From NCBI RefSeq assembly GCF_038002345.1, contig NZ_JBBOCJ010000001.1, positions 7,378,001-7,442,000 of the forward strand: a DNA stretch of 64,000 nt, given 5' to 3'. This document shows, in pieces, positions 22,661 to 32,046 of this stretch. The notes beneath the pieces are model-generated. The model ran no database searches. It saw nothing but the letters and a program-made list of their open reading frames with translations, and was not told the origin of the DNA. The position numbers were made by a program, and so were the translations under genes. The stretch is from Paenibacillus sp. FSL M7-0420. Lineage in GTDB: Bacteria; Bacillota; Bacilli; Paenibacillales; Paenibacillaceae. The first letter of the stretch is position 1, and the number at the start of each line of letters is the position of its first letter.

Positions 22661-24676
22661 TCACCAGACAAGAGTTCCGAGCAGGGTTTCAAGCAGAGTT
22701 GATGCACTAAGCGTCCAGCGGGAGAGTGTACGCGGCTCAAGCTCCGCCATTCTGAAATTATTAAGATGCCTGCTCTCCAGCAGAATGGAATGCCCCGGAT
22801 CAATCTCTGCGGAGACCAGCGGCGTTTTATACGTTAATTCAAAGGAGGTAGCCTTACCCTCGCCATTCCAGTATTGCTGCACCGTGTACCCGTCTGCGAA
22901 GGTGAATTTCACGGGAACATCGGGGTACAGGCTGCCCTTATTGCTTACATCGACCACAGCGCTATAGCGGCTCCCCCCGCTGTCGCTGTTGTCCTGTTTA
23001 ACCGTAAGCCTGATATCGTCAACTGCGAAGTCGGGTGCCCCCCCGCTATAGACATACCGCTCAAAATACGTCTGCCAGGATTGCTTGGTCACTTTCTCCA
23101 CAACCTTCTGGAAGTCGGCAGTGGTCGGATGCTGGAAGCGGTATTTGCGGGCATAGGCGGCGAGGATGGCGTCCATATTCTTGGTCCCGGCGATGCGTTC
23201 GATATCCTTCAGCACCAGCTTGCCCCGGATGTATACATTGCGCGTGTAGGCATCATCTCCGGTGTATTTCCAGGTCTCCAGCTTAAGCGGCTGTGAAGAG
23301 GAGACCAGGCTGGACTGCAGCGGGAGGCTGGAGACCACACCGTATTCCTGTTCCATCAGCCGGTCTTCGGCATAAGAGGTGAAGCTCTCATCCAGCCAGG
23401 CTTCTTCGAATTCATTGCTGGCCACCAGGCCGTAGAAATATTGGTGCCCGATCTCGTGGATGATCGTGCGCTCCAGGGAGGTGCCCGGTGAAGTGTCCGT
23501 GGCGCCGAAGGCGGTAATCAGGGTCGGATACTCCATGCCTCCGGCCCCGTTGCCGGACTCCGGCGGGACAACAATCGATAAGGTGGAGTAGGGATAAGGG
23601 CCATACCACTTGCTGAATGCCATCAGTGCAGCCTCAGCCGCCTGGAAGTAACGCTCCTGGAGATGCTTATGCAGCGGGTCCAGATAGAGCTTAATCTTCA
23701 CTCCGGGCACCTGCGGCGCGGAGAAGGCCTTCTCGGCAACCACGAAATCAGGCGATGCCGCCCAGGCGAAGTCGTGGACGTCATCTGCATAGAACTGATA
23801 GATCTTGCGCCCCTTCACAACCTTGGCGTCTCTCACCGGAAACCCGGTTGCGGCGACCTTATACTCGGGCGGGACAGAAATCGATACATTGTAAATTCCA
23901 AAATCACTGTAGAACTCGGAGTTGCCGTGATATTGATGCAGGTTCCAGCCTTCTTCCTTGAGTCCTCTTCTGCCGGCAGGCTCATAGACGCTAATCTTCG
24001 GAAACCACTGTCCGGCCATCACGAAGTCGCCAGCGGTTCCCATCCGGGCGAAAATTTTCGGCAGCTTGACCTCGAATTTAAGCCGTACCGTAACGCTCTC
24101 ACCGCCGTTCACCGGCTGCGGCAGATGGACCTTGAGCAGTGTTCTGTCATTGACATTGCCGTCGTCCGGCTGCACATATTGGGTGCGCTGCATCAGCGAA
24201 ATACCCTCGGAGGTCCGCAAATCTGTCAGGGTAATGCTCCCGTAACCCCCTGCAGGCATGGTATCACCGCGAAGCGTGCCCCCGGATTCCTTCATGAAGG
24301 TGGTGCCGGCGGATGAGAATGCATTGGGATACAGATGAAAGTAGAGCTCCTGGACCGGCTTTGCGCCCGGATGGGTCCAGGTCAGCGTCTCGGAGGCGAC
24401 CAGAGTCTCCGCACCCGGCAGGAGCTCCACATCCATGTGATATTCAACCACGCGCTGGCTTAAAGCCTCTGTCTCCGATGTGTAGATCGTATCTGAAAGA
24501 TCGGACTGCACGGGCTGCTGCCGGGGGATAATGGCGGGGGACTTGGCCTCTTTTGGAACAGAGGCAGTCCATACGGCAGGGCTATGCCCTGACAGAAACC
24601 ATATTCCGCCTCCAAGCAAGGTGAGGACAGCCAGGACTGCGAAGATGAGGGTATACCTTAATGAATGTGGCTTCAT
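22661..24676 (-). CDS. Membrane-anchored M1-family (gluzincin) peptidase
   Basis: A 671-residue protein starts at an ATG with GGGAGGA upstream. An N-terminal TM anchor (about 8-28) is followed by a beta-rich domain and the M1 catalytic domain. HEIGHQYFYG begins at about residue 407 with the third zinc ligand Glu in EAWLDESF (about 430), and the substrate-binding GGMEYP motif occurs upstream near 373. Family members remove N-terminal residues from peptides; this one should act outside the membrane. The downstream membrane-protein gene is probably co-expressed. Confidence 0.9.
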   Translation of the reverse strand: MKPHSLRYTLIFAVLAVLTLLGGGIWFLSGHSPAVWTASVPKEAKSPAIIPRQQPVQSDLSDTIYTSETEALSQRVVEYHMDVELLPGAETLVASETLTWTHPGAKPVQELYFHLYPNAFSSAGTTFMKESGGTLRGDTMPAGGYGSITLTDLRTSEGISLMQRTQYVQPDDGNVNDRTLLKVHLPQPVNGGESVTVRLKFEVKLPKIFARMGTAGDFVMAGQWFPKISVYEPAGRRGLKEEGWNLHQYHGNSEFYSDFGIYNVSISVPPEYKVAATGFPVRDAKVVKGRKIYQFYADDVHDFAWAASPDFVVAEKAFSAPQVPGVKIKLYLDPLHKHLQERYFQAAEAALMAFSKWYGPYPYSTLSIVVPPESGNGAGGMEYPTLITAFGATDTSPGTSLERTIIHEIGHQYFYGLVASNEFEEAWLDESFTSYAEDRLMEQEYGVVSSLPLQSSLVSSSQPLKLETWKYTGDDAYTRNVYIRGKLVLKDIERIAGTKNMDAILAAYARKYRFQHPTTADFQKVVEKVTKQSWQTYFERYVYSGGAPDFAVDDIRLTVKQDNSDSGGSRYSAVVDVSNKGSLYPDVPVKFTFADGYTVQQYWNGEGKATSFELTYKTPLVSAEIDPGHSILLESRHLNNFRMAELEPRTLSRWTLSASTLLETLLGTLVW

Positions 24677-24780
24677 ACTATGATTCCTCCCGTGACAAGC
24701 ATCTACGGGATGTATATGTTTGCAATCGCCGCATTATTAGCTAAAATTAAATAATTAGTGAATGGAAAGGATGTGCACAT

Positions 24781-25287
24781 GTGGATAACGTACAACCGGA
24801 GGGCAAAAAACAAATTGCCTTGAATATTGTGAACGCCAGAGCCAAGCATAAGGGCTTCGGTGCAGGCTCGATTGATCTGAACAATGTATCGCCTGTCATT
24901 ATTGATCAGGGTATCGCCGTTATCGATATCGGTGCCATGCATGCCAAGAGCAAAGTGGAGAAGGGAATCAAGTTCTCTATGAACCGTGAGGATGTTCCGG
25001 CGGGAAGACAGGTATGGGTCGTATGGGTGGCTGTGGACCGTACCCCGGAGGGACAGTTCTACGGCGGGATTACCGCCTGTGAGATGTGGATTGACACCGA
25101 AGCGCGCCGCGGCTGGAAGATTCTTGCGGATCATGTCAATAAGCTGGATGCGGCCTTGAAGCGCAAGCTTATTCTGGATGGACTTGGAAGCACTGAGCGG
25201 GCAGCGCTGAAATCACTGCTGATGGCCCATAATGAAGAGTGGTGGGCCGCTTCGCCTGAGGAGCTGAAAGCTGCGCTATCGGAATAG
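24781..25287 (+). CDS. ywhD: YwhD-family protein
   Basis: A 168-residue protein with a GTG start after AAAGGATGTGCACAT. It aligns with B. subtilis YwhD: GFGAGSIDLNNVSPVIID, GAMHAKSKVEKGIKF, EGQFYGGITACEMWID and HVNKLDAALKRKLI are the family blocks. YwhD has no known function. In B. subtilis it is near pbpG (ywhE), and here a class A PBP gene lies about 1.6 kb away, so the neighbourhood is conserved. The protein is soluble, with no signal peptide. Confidence 0.88.
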   Translation: MDNVQPEGKKQIALNIVNARAKHKGFGAGSIDLNNVSPVIIDQGIAVIDIGAMHAKSKVEKGIKFSMNREDVPAGRQVWVVWVAVDRTPEGQFYGGITACEMWIDTEARRGWKILADHVNKLDAALKRKLILDGLGSTERAALKSLLMAHNEEWWAASPEELKAALSE

Positions 25288-25316
25288 AAGATCAGGTTAT
25301 AGGCTTCGCCCAAAAA

Positions 25317-25352
25317 TTAAGGCTTGGCCCCAACGGGGCCAAGCCTTATCTG
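25317..25352. terminator. Strong terminator between convergent genes
   Basis: AAGGCTTGGCCCC pairs with GGGGCCAAGCCTT around a four-base loop, between ywhD and the AbrB-type regulator. Confidence 0.9.
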
Positions 25353-25381
25353 ATGTCTAAGCAGGGATGAATGGATAACGG

Positions 25382-25864
25382 TTACTGCGGATCTGTTCTG
25401 CCGGGAGTGTTCAGCTTGCGCTTGAGTTGGCTGACTCTGGCTTGGCTGATGCCGAGAACCTCGGCAAGCTCCTTCTGGTTGGCATAGGGATGATCTTCGA
25501 TCGCTTTCATAAGACGCAGACTCATTTCTTCGGTCTTGCTTCTCCGGCCCCCGCGGGCTGGCTCGGGATGCTCTTCTGCTGAACTTGGGGAGACATGGAT
25601 GGGTTCTGATCCGCGGTCGGGGTCACTAAGCTCCTTCAGACAGGTGTTGCAAATGAACTGATCCTTATAGTAGGTCACATGATCAAGACTTCTGCAAAAG
25701 GTGCATTCTGTGGAGGTGTACTTTCGGAGGACGATGATATCCTCATCCAGTATAAAAAATTCGATAGGATCCCCAATGTCAATATTACGTGTCATGCGGA
25801 TTTCTACGGGAACCACAATTCTTCCGAGACTGTCTAAGCTTCGGATCATGCCTGTATCTTTCAT
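25382..25864 (-). CDS. AbrB-like regulator fused to a zinc ribbon and C-terminal HTH
   Basis: A 160-residue protein in three parts. Residues about 1-50 form an AbrB/SpoVT swapped-hairpin domain (RSLDSLGRIVVPVEIRMTRN). Residues about 53-80 hold two CxxC pairs (CTFC and CNTC), a small zinc ribbon. After an acidic/Pro-rich linker (about 82-110), residues about 112-150 form a helix-turn-helix (ANQKELAEVLGISQARVSQL). AbrB alone has only the first part. The fusion suggests a transition-state-type regulator with two DNA-binding modules; target genes are unknown. Confidence 0.8.
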   Translation of the reverse strand: MKDTGMIRSLDSLGRIVVPVEIRMTRNIDIGDPIEFFILDEDIIVLRKYTSTECTFCRSLDHVTYYKDQFICNTCLKELSDPDRGSEPIHVSPSSAEEHPEPARGGRRSKTEEMSLRLMKAIEDHPYANQKELAEVLGISQARVSQLKRKLNTPGRTDPQ

Positions 25865-26033
25865 CCCATGTCCCTCATTTACATCTTTATATTTTTTGTA
25901 GATATATATGATTATAACAGTAATTGTAAGCTAAGAGAACGGGGGAAGCGTATACAAATTGGGCTATTTATTGTCATTTTATGGGAGGTTTTATCATTTT
26001 ATGGCGTTTTAAAATATAGAGGACAAGATCACA

Positions 26034-26072
26034 CAAAAAACCTCTCCGCCTGGAAAGTCCAAGGGAGAGGCT
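26034..26072 (-). terminator. Terminator of the glycosylase gene
   Basis: On the minus strand CCTCTCCCTTGG pairs with GCGGAGAGG, followed by TTTTTTG. Confidence 0.75.
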
Positions 26073-26130
26073 GATTAGGGTTCTCTTATTAATACCCAAT
26101 ATACCACAGCCGAAACAGCGGTATAGGCCT

Positions 26131-26808
26131 TTAGACCAGCCTGTGGGGCTGCGCCTGCGGATCGCTGACCGATACATAAGGATTGCCCCGGAGATAGAAG
26201 CGCCAGGGGAGCCCGGCATACTCTTCCGCATAAGGAATATTGATGCGCGGGGCCTCGACAATATCCAGGGACTCCGGGTCATCCCCCTGCTCGATGCTCA
26301 GCGGACCTTCCGGCAGATCGAACCTGGTATTGTTAAGACTCTTGTCAATCCGCAGCGCCCGGCACAGCTTGCCCGGCCCGCCGGAGAGGTCCGAGGGCTT
26401 CCTCACGGCAACTCCCCTGTATGCCGTCATAAGCTCGGCATCCCTCTCCGTAAGCGGCTCTACTGCCCGGATCAGAACGGCATGAGGCTCGTCCTGTGCA
26501 GCAGTTACGACATTCAGGCAATGGTACATGCCGTAGATCAGGTATACATACACTGCGCCTCCGGCGCTGAACATGACCTCTGTACGGGCGGTCCGGCGGC
26601 TGCCATACGCATGGCTGCCTTTATCCTCAGCGCCTCCATAGCTCTCTGTCTCCACAATACGGCAGCGGATGTCCCCGTCTTCTGTGCGGCGGACCAGATG
26701 CTGGCCAAGAAGGCGCGGCGCTGCTTCAACTGCCGCGAGCTTATAGAGCTCAGGCTGCAGCAGCTGTGGCGCGTCCGGCTCAAGGCTGCCGGAATGATTC
26801 GGCTTCAT
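26131..26808 (-). CDS. DNA-3-methyladenine glycosylase (AAG/MPG family)
   Basis: A 225-residue base-excision-repair enzyme from the ATG at 26808; a GTG 15 bases upstream is an alternative. It shows the AAG-family blocks CRIVETESYGGAEDKGSHAY (the catalytic Glu and Tyr), GGAVYVYLIYGMYHCLNVVT (YGMY) and the helix carrying GPGKLCRALRI. It excises alkylated purines such as 3-methyladenine by single-base flipping. It stands alone and is followed by a terminator. Confidence 0.93.
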   Translation of the reverse strand: MKPNHSGSLEPDAPQLLQPELYKLAAVEAAPRLLGQHLVRRTEDGDIRCRIVETESYGGAEDKGSHAYGSRRTARTEVMFSAGGAVYVYLIYGMYHCLNVVTAAQDEPHAVLIRAVEPLTERDAELMTAYRGVAVRKPSDLSGGPGKLCRALRIDKSLNNTRFDLPEGPLSIEQGDDPESLDIVEAPRINIPYAEEYAGLPWRFYLRGNPYVSVSDPQAQPHRLV

Positions 26809-26910
26809 GAATGGATGACACACCTTCCTGCGGCGGAGTTAGGCGGGCGTACGCCTCTGCCAGTCTCCCCATCGTAACGCAGACAACGGGGAGCGGCAAT
26901 CCCTGGTTAG

Positions 26911-28983
26911 TTAGTTCATCCACCAGCGCTTGATATTGTTCCATAGGGAATGCTCTTCCTTGACCGGATCGGCAGGGACGGAAGGATCGGTGCTTCCGGA
27001 AGCACTGGGTTCACCGGAGCTATGCTGGTCACAATATCCGGTAGGCTCTGTGCCGCTGATGAAGGTCTCCAGCTTTTTCTCCGGACAGTCTGCTGTAGCC
27101 AGCATGCCGGACAGCGGATCGACATATACGCTGACTACGCCATCGGGAATGGGAAAAATCTTCGGCGGCACATTCTCCAGTGCTTTTTCCGTGAATCCGG
27201 CGAAGATAGGTGCTGCCCGTCTGCCGTCGGTGGTCGCAATATCGCGGCCCTTATCGTATCCGACCCAGACGGCGGTTGAGAGCTCAGGCGTGAAGCCGAC
27301 CATCCATCCGTCGGTATCTGTAGTACCGGTCTTGCCGGCCACCGGACGCTTGATCATCGAGGCCACCCGGTTCCCGGTGCCTCCGCTCTCGAAGACCCCC
27401 TCCATCAGCCGGGTTAACACATAAGCAGCGGCCGGCTCAACCACGGGCTGACCTTCTGGCTGCGGAGCTTCATATAGAAGATGTCCGCCCGCATCGGTGA
27501 TCTTCAGGACCGCCGTGACCGGCTGCTTCACTCCGCCACTGGCAATCACTGCGAAGGCTGAGGCCATCTCCAGCGGGCTGACAGGGGAGGTTCCCAGCGC
27601 CAGCGAAGGAACGCTCTGCAGCGGGCTGTTAATCCCCATGGCGGCCGCCATAGCGGCGACCTTATCTGCCCCGATCTTCATAATGGTATTGACTGCATAG
27701 ATATTGTCGGACGCGGCAATGGCCTGCCGCATATTAATCTCTCCCAGATATTTATCCCCGAAATTCCGGGGCTGGTACGTCTTGCGGTTGTTATCATAAT
27801 GGAACAGCGTGGGCTGGCTGTTGAAGACGGACAAGCCGGTCATTTCTTTGGTCGACAGCGCCGCCAAATACATAATCGGCTTAAAGGAAGAGCCGGGCTG
27901 GCGCGTCTTCGCCAGCGCATGGTTGAAGGAGCTGGTCCGGTAATTCGTGCCCCCGACCATAGCCTTCACATAGCCGGTGCGGGGATCAACGGAGACCAGG
28001 GCCGTCTCCAGCTCGCTGCTGTGGTCCATCCCCTGATCCACCGCCGCTTCCGCAGCCTGCTGCATATCCGGGTCAAGCGTTGTATAGACATTCAGCCCGC
28101 CCCGGTCCAGCTCGTCACTGCTGATATGCAGGCTGTCGATCACAAGACTGCGCACATAATCGCGGAAATAGGGTGCAGCCACCGTGGTATCCTTTTGACC
28201 CTGAGGACTCAGCTTCAGCTGCTCCTTAGCAGCCTCCTGTGCCTGCGACTCGGTAATATCCCCCGTATCAACCATGGCGGCCAGGATAATGCCTTGACGC
28301 TTCAAGGCGCTGTCCAGATGATTATAAGGAGAATAATAGGTGGGTCCCTTGGGCACTCCGGCCAGCAGGGCGCTCTCCGCCAAATCCAGATCTGCGGCAG
28401 CTTTACCGAAATACATCCGGGCCGCAGCCTCGATTCCGTAAGCCCCGTGTCCGTAGTAGATTTCATTTAAATACATATTCAGAATTTCATCCTTAGAATA
28501 TTTCATTTCCAGCTGCAGAGTATATAGCGCTTCCTTGGCCTTGCGGGTCCAGGTCTTCTCATGGGTCAGGTACAGATTGCGGGCGAGCTGCTGGGTTAAG
28601 GTGCTGGCCCCTTGCGTGCGTCTGCCCGCCTCCAGATTGGCGAGTACCGCTCTCCCCATGCCTTTCAGGTCAAAGCCGATATGATTATAGAATTTCCGGT
28701 CCTCCACAGCCAGCGTGGCTTTGATGAGCAGCGGGGAGATCCGGTTAAGCTCAACAGGCTCGCGGCTGCGGCCGTCTGTAGTGAAGGTGGTCATCACATT
28801 GCCCCTGGCGTCAAGCAGTCTGGAGCGGACATCATCCCCGAGCGGGGGGAGCGGCTTCTGATATAGGTATCCAAGCAGAGCGCCGGCTGCCAGCAGGAAC
28901 AGCAGGGCGGAGACAGCCAGCAGCCGAAAGAGCAGGCGGAAGCGGCGTTTGCGGACTTTGGGTGTGGCAGAATCGCGCGTCAT
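26911..28983 (-). CDS. pbpG: Class A penicillin-binding protein (PBP1A/PbpG type)
   Basis: The 690-residue protein starts at ATG 28983 with GAAGGAGCC upstream; the frame continues to 29556 but that part is not coding. One TM (about 20-40) anchors it. The GT51 glycosyltransferase domain (about 60-240) has EDRKFYNHIGFD and GASTLTQQLARN. The transpeptidase domain (about 330-640) has the active Ser in PGSSFKP, the SxN motif SDN and GKTGTT. It polymerises and crosslinks wall. Closeness to ywhD matches the B. subtilis pbpG (ywhE) neighbourhood. The C-terminal tail is Ser/Pro-rich. Confidence 0.92.
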   Translation of the reverse strand: MTRDSATPKVRKRRFRLLFRLLAVSALLFLLAAGALLGYLYQKPLPPLGDDVRSRLLDARGNVMTTFTTDGRSREPVELNRISPLLIKATLAVEDRKFYNHIGFDLKGMGRAVLANLEAGRRTQGASTLTQQLARNLYLTHEKTWTRKAKEALYTLQLEMKYSKDEILNMYLNEIYYGHGAYGIEAAARMYFGKAAADLDLAESALLAGVPKGPTYYSPYNHLDSALKRQGIILAAMVDTGDITESQAQEAAKEQLKLSPQGQKDTTVAAPYFRDYVRSLVIDSLHISSDELDRGGLNVYTTLDPDMQQAAEAAVDQGMDHSSELETALVSVDPRTGYVKAMVGGTNYRTSSFNHALAKTRQPGSSFKPIMYLAALSTKEMTGLSVFNSQPTLFHYDNNRKTYQPRNFGDKYLGEINMRQAIAASDNIYAVNTIMKIGADKVAAMAAAMGINSPLQSVPSLALGTSPVSPLEMASAFAVIASGGVKQPVTAVLKITDAGGHLLYEAPQPEGQPVVEPAAAYVLTRLMEGVFESGGTGNRVASMIKRPVAGKTGTTDTDGWMVGFTPELSTAVWVGYDKGRDIATTDGRRAAPIFAGFTEKALENVPPKIFPIPDGVVSVYVDPLSGMLATADCPEKKLETFISGTEPTGYCDQHSSGEPSASGSTDPSVPADPVKEEHSLWNNIKRWWMN

Positions 28984-29238
28984 GGTATCAGGCTCCTTCG
29001 AATTCAAGCAATAACACAGGCTGTCCCCATGAGGGCTGCCGCGGCTTGTATTCCTCATTATGGGAAAGGATGAGAGGAGATATTCACCATTGGCAGAGAA
29101 AGCGGAACTAGCCCGACCCGGCGGGATACCGGGGAGTATGCGCCCGCTGCGACTTGTGTGATTTTGTGAACGGTTATGGTAAAATTTTAGATACTTATGA
29201 AAATGCATGTAACTATCATGCCCGGGAGGACTGCCGCC

Positions 29239-30096
29239 ATGGCTTTTCGCGTATCTGCTGTACAATATCATCTGTACACCATCTCTTCCTTCGGGGAGTT
29301 TGCTGCCGAGTGTGAGCACTATATCAAGACGGCCGGAGAGTACGGGGCCGAATTTATCCTCTTCCCTGAATTTCTTACGACACAGCTGATGTCGATTGGA
29401 GGCGAGGACGGGGAGGCGCTGGGGATAGAGGATCTGCCGCAGTTCACCGACCGTTACCTGGAGATGTTCTCCGGGTACGCGGGGAAGTATGCGGTACATA
29501 TTATTGGGGGGACCCATGTGCTGCGGCGCGGCGGCAAGCTGTATAATGTAGCCCATCTATTTTATCCGGACGGAAGAATTGCCGAGCAGGCCAAGCTGCA
29601 TATTACCCCTGCCGAGGTAGAGGGCTGGAATATGGGAGCCGGTGAGGAGCTTCAGGTATTCCAGACAGATCATGGGACCATTGCCATGCTGACCTGCTAT
29701 GACATTGAATTCCCTGAGATTGTGCGCATGGCCCGGGCCAAGGGTGCAGATGTGATCTTCTGCCCGTCCTGCACGGATGACCGCCACGGCTTCCACCGGG
29801 TAAGGTATACGAGCCACGCCCGGGCTATCGAGAATCAAGTCTACGTGGTGCTGACCGGCACCGTAGGCTCACTGCCTACTGTTGATCTGATGCGGGCCAA
29901 CTTCGGCCAGGCGGCGATTATCACACCCAATGACATTCCGTTTCCTCCACAGGGTCTGCTGGCCGAGGGGGAGATCAACAATGATATGATTATTACGGCC
30001 GATCTGGATCTGGAGCTGCTGTACCGCGTCCGGGAACACGGGTCTGTAACCACGTGGCGTGACCGCCGCACCGATCTGTACACCGACTGGACGTAA
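29239..30096 (+). CDS. Carbon-nitrogen hydrolase (nitrilase family)
   Basis: A 285-residue enzyme from the ATG at 29239, which has GGGAGGA upstream. The catalytic triad is visible: Glu in LFPEF, Lys in AKLH, and Cys in MLTCYDIEFPE. Family members hydrolyse nitriles or amides. The GNAT gene starts 15 bases downstream, so the two are co-transcribed. In B. subtilis YhcX the same two activities are fused in one chain (GNAT then nitrilase); here they are separate and in the reverse order. Confidence 0.9.
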   Translation: MAFRVSAVQYHLYTISSFGEFAAECEHYIKTAGEYGAEFILFPEFLTTQLMSIGGEDGEALGIEDLPQFTDRYLEMFSGYAGKYAVHIIGGTHVLRRGGKLYNVAHLFYPDGRIAEQAKLHITPAEVEGWNMGAGEELQVFQTDHGTIAMLTCYDIEFPEIVRMARAKGADVIFCPSCTDDRHGFHRVRYTSHARAIENQVYVVLTGTVGSLPTVDLMRANFGQAAIITPNDIPFPPQGLLAEGEINNDMIITADLDLELLYRVREHGSVTTWRDRRTDLYTDWT

Positions 30097-30111
30097 GGGG
30101 GGGACTAACCG

Positions 30112-30780
30112 ATGTATTATAAGAAGTTCTACGCTCTGGACGGCAAGACGCCGGTGCCTGCGGTGATCCGTTCCTATACGGAAGCTGACTTCACCGAGCT
30201 GATCACGATTCAGTCCGAGGCGTTCCCGCCGCCTTATCCCGCGGAGCTGTGGTGGAACCGGGAGCAGCTGCTGAATCATGTGACACTTTTTCCGGAAGGG
30301 GCCTTATGTGTAGAGGTGGCCGGGGAGCTGGCCGGATCGGTTACCGGATTCCTGATGAATTTCGACCCGGAGGCGCAGGCGCATCATCATACGTGGTCAG
30401 AGGTTACGGCAGACGGTTATCTCACTACGCATCAGCCGGGCGGGAACACGCTGTATATCGCGGATTTGTGTGTCCGTCCCGGATACCGCAAGCTGGGTCT
30501 GGGCAAGGAGCTGGTCCAGTCGTTATACCATGTGGTCGTGGAACAGAAGCTGGAGCGGCTGCTGGGAGCGGGCCGGATGCCGGGCTATCACCGGGTGGCC
30601 GGGCAGATGACAGCGGAAGAGTATCTGGCCGGGGTTATCGCCGGAAGCTGGTCTGATCCGGTGATTACTTTTCTGCTGCGGTGCGGCCGGTCTCCGGTTC
30701 GTGTGGTCGCGGGTTATCTGGAGGACGAGGAATCAGGGAATTACGCAGCGCTGATGGAATGGCGGAATCCTTTTAAATAA
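30112..30780 (+). CDS. GNAT-family N-acetyltransferase, partner of the nitrilase
   Basis: A 222-residue GNAT protein. It has the acceptor-site strand YIADLCVRPGYRKLGLGKEL (about 117-136), which holds the CoA-binding R/Q-x-x-G-x-G/A, and a typical C-terminal region. The start ATG follows AAGGGGGGGAC 15 bases after the nitrilase stop. The YhcX fusion in B. subtilis predicts that the products act on the same metabolite, but the substrate is unknown. Confidence 0.8.
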   Translation: MYYKKFYALDGKTPVPAVIRSYTEADFTELITIQSEAFPPPYPAELWWNREQLLNHVTLFPEGALCVEVAGELAGSVTGFLMNFDPEAQAHHHTWSEVTADGYLTTHQPGGNTLYIADLCVRPGYRKLGLGKELVQSLYHVVVEQKLERLLGAGRMPGYHRVAGQMTAEEYLAGVIAGSWSDPVITFLLRCGRSPVRVVAGYLEDEESGNYAALMEWRNPFK

Positions 30781-30812
30781 ATGAATACAGCCTATCACTT
30801 GGAGGAGATCCC

Positions 30813-31487
30813 TTGACTATGGAATATAGAAGAATTACAGATATTGCCGACCCGTTGTTCAGAGAGGTGCATCAGCTGTTGTCGGATGTATTTCCGCCCG
30901 AGGAAGTGCTGGAGTACAGCTTGTGGAAGGAGCCGCTTGCCGATCCGGGAATACGCGTGTTCGCTGCGGTGCATGAAGGGAAGGTTGTAGGCACTACGGA
31001 ATACCGTTACTATGCCGACTGGAATGTAGCGATGACCGATTTCACCATCATTGGACGGGAAGGGCTGGGCATTGGCCGTTTTCTGGCGCGTCAACGCTTG
31101 AAGGACCTGGAGAAGCTGGCGGCTGAGAATCATACGGAGCTGCTGGGGATGTTCGCTGAGATCTATGATCCGTACCGTGTGGGGTATGATTTTGGCGGAA
31201 TTAAGCCGATGGACCCGTACGTCCGCCGTGAAGTTCTGTCGCATTTGGGCTATAAAAGGATAGATATTCCCTACGTCCACCCTTCCTGGCAGGGAGATGG
31301 CGAGGCGGTGTCCGGTCTGGACCTCTGTTTCATGCCCGGAGATGAGGAGCAGGAGAGCATCGCGGCGCCGCTGGTGGCCGATTTCCTGACCCGTTATTAC
31401 GCCGTGCTGGAGGGCAAGCCGGAAGCCTGGACATCGATGATCAGCCAGCTTCGCAGCAGGGAGCGTGTGGCGTTATTGCCGCTGTGA
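30813..31487 (+). CDS. GNAT-type acetyltransferase
   Basis: A 224-residue protein. The start is TTG 30813, close behind GGAGGAG, or ATG 30819. The N-terminal half is GNAT-like: VFAAVHEGKVVGTTEYRYY and TDFTIIGREGLGIGRFLARQ, where the G-L-G-I-G loop would hold CoA. The C-terminal half is helical (ESIAAPLVADFLTRYYAVLE). It follows the GNAT/nitrilase pair by 33 bases on the same strand. Substrate unknown. Confidence 0.75.
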   Translation: MTMEYRRITDIADPLFREVHQLLSDVFPPEEVLEYSLWKEPLADPGIRVFAAVHEGKVVGTTEYRYYADWNVAMTDFTIIGREGLGIGRFLARQRLKDLEKLAAENHTELLGMFAEIYDPYRVGYDFGGIKPMDPYVRREVLSHLGYKRIDIPYVHPSWQGDGEAVSGLDLCFMPGDEEQESIAAPLVADFLTRYYAVLEGKPEAWTSMISQLRSRERVALLPL

Positions 31488-31602
31488 GGGCCAAGGCAGA
31501 TGAAAAAGCGATTGAAATGCCCTCCTGATCTGGATATAGTGTACAATGGGAAAGCGAATATGACCTCTATGATTACAAGTACGAATAAGCGGGGAACGTG
31601 TG

Positions 31603-32046
31603 ATGACTGAAGGACCGCAAGGCAAATACGGCGTTTCGGTAACGCTGGAGAGTGTGCAGGGCACAGAGCGCAGTGTGGTACATGCTGCAGGAGAGGCTAT
31701 TGCCAAGGGGCAGTCGCTGTACATCATTTATGAAGAGCAGCAGACCGCACCCGAAGGCGCAGCAGTTGTGGTACGCAACACACTGAAGATTTCAGAGGGC
31801 AGAATCAAGCTGATCCGCCATGGCGCTGTCCAGTCGGAGCAGTCCTTTGAGCCGGGGCAACCGCTGCCCGGATTCTACCGCTCGCCTTATACACAGTTCA
31901 ATCTCACCACAGACACGAAGACACTGGACATCAAGCGCGAAGGAAGATCGCTTGCCGTTTCATGGGAATATGATCTCTACGTATACGGGGAATTATCAGG
32001 ACAGTTCGCTATAAGTTTGAATATACAGGAGGAACCACAATCATGA
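31603..32046 (+). CDS. ywiB: YwiB-family protein (DUF1934)
   Basis: A 147-residue protein from the ATG at 31603 (GGGGAAC upstream). It is all beta-type with the DUF1934 blocks EGRIKLIRHGAVQSEQSFEP and TDTKTLDIKREG. The stop codon overlaps the argS start (ATGA), as in B. subtilis ywiB-argS. It has no known catalytic function. Confidence 0.85.
   Translation: MTEGPQGKYGVSVTLESVQGTERSVVHAAGEAIAKGQSLYIIYEEQQTAPEGAAVVVRNTLKISEGRIKLIRHGAVQSEQSFEPGQPLPGFYRSPYTQFNLTTDTKTLDIKREGRSLAVSWEYDLYVYGELSGQFAISLNIQEEPQS

Noticed and set aside
28984..29556. N-terminal extension of the PBP frame
   Set aside because: No ribosome site upstream; the first 190 residues do not match PBPs, whereas a good site precedes ATG 28983.
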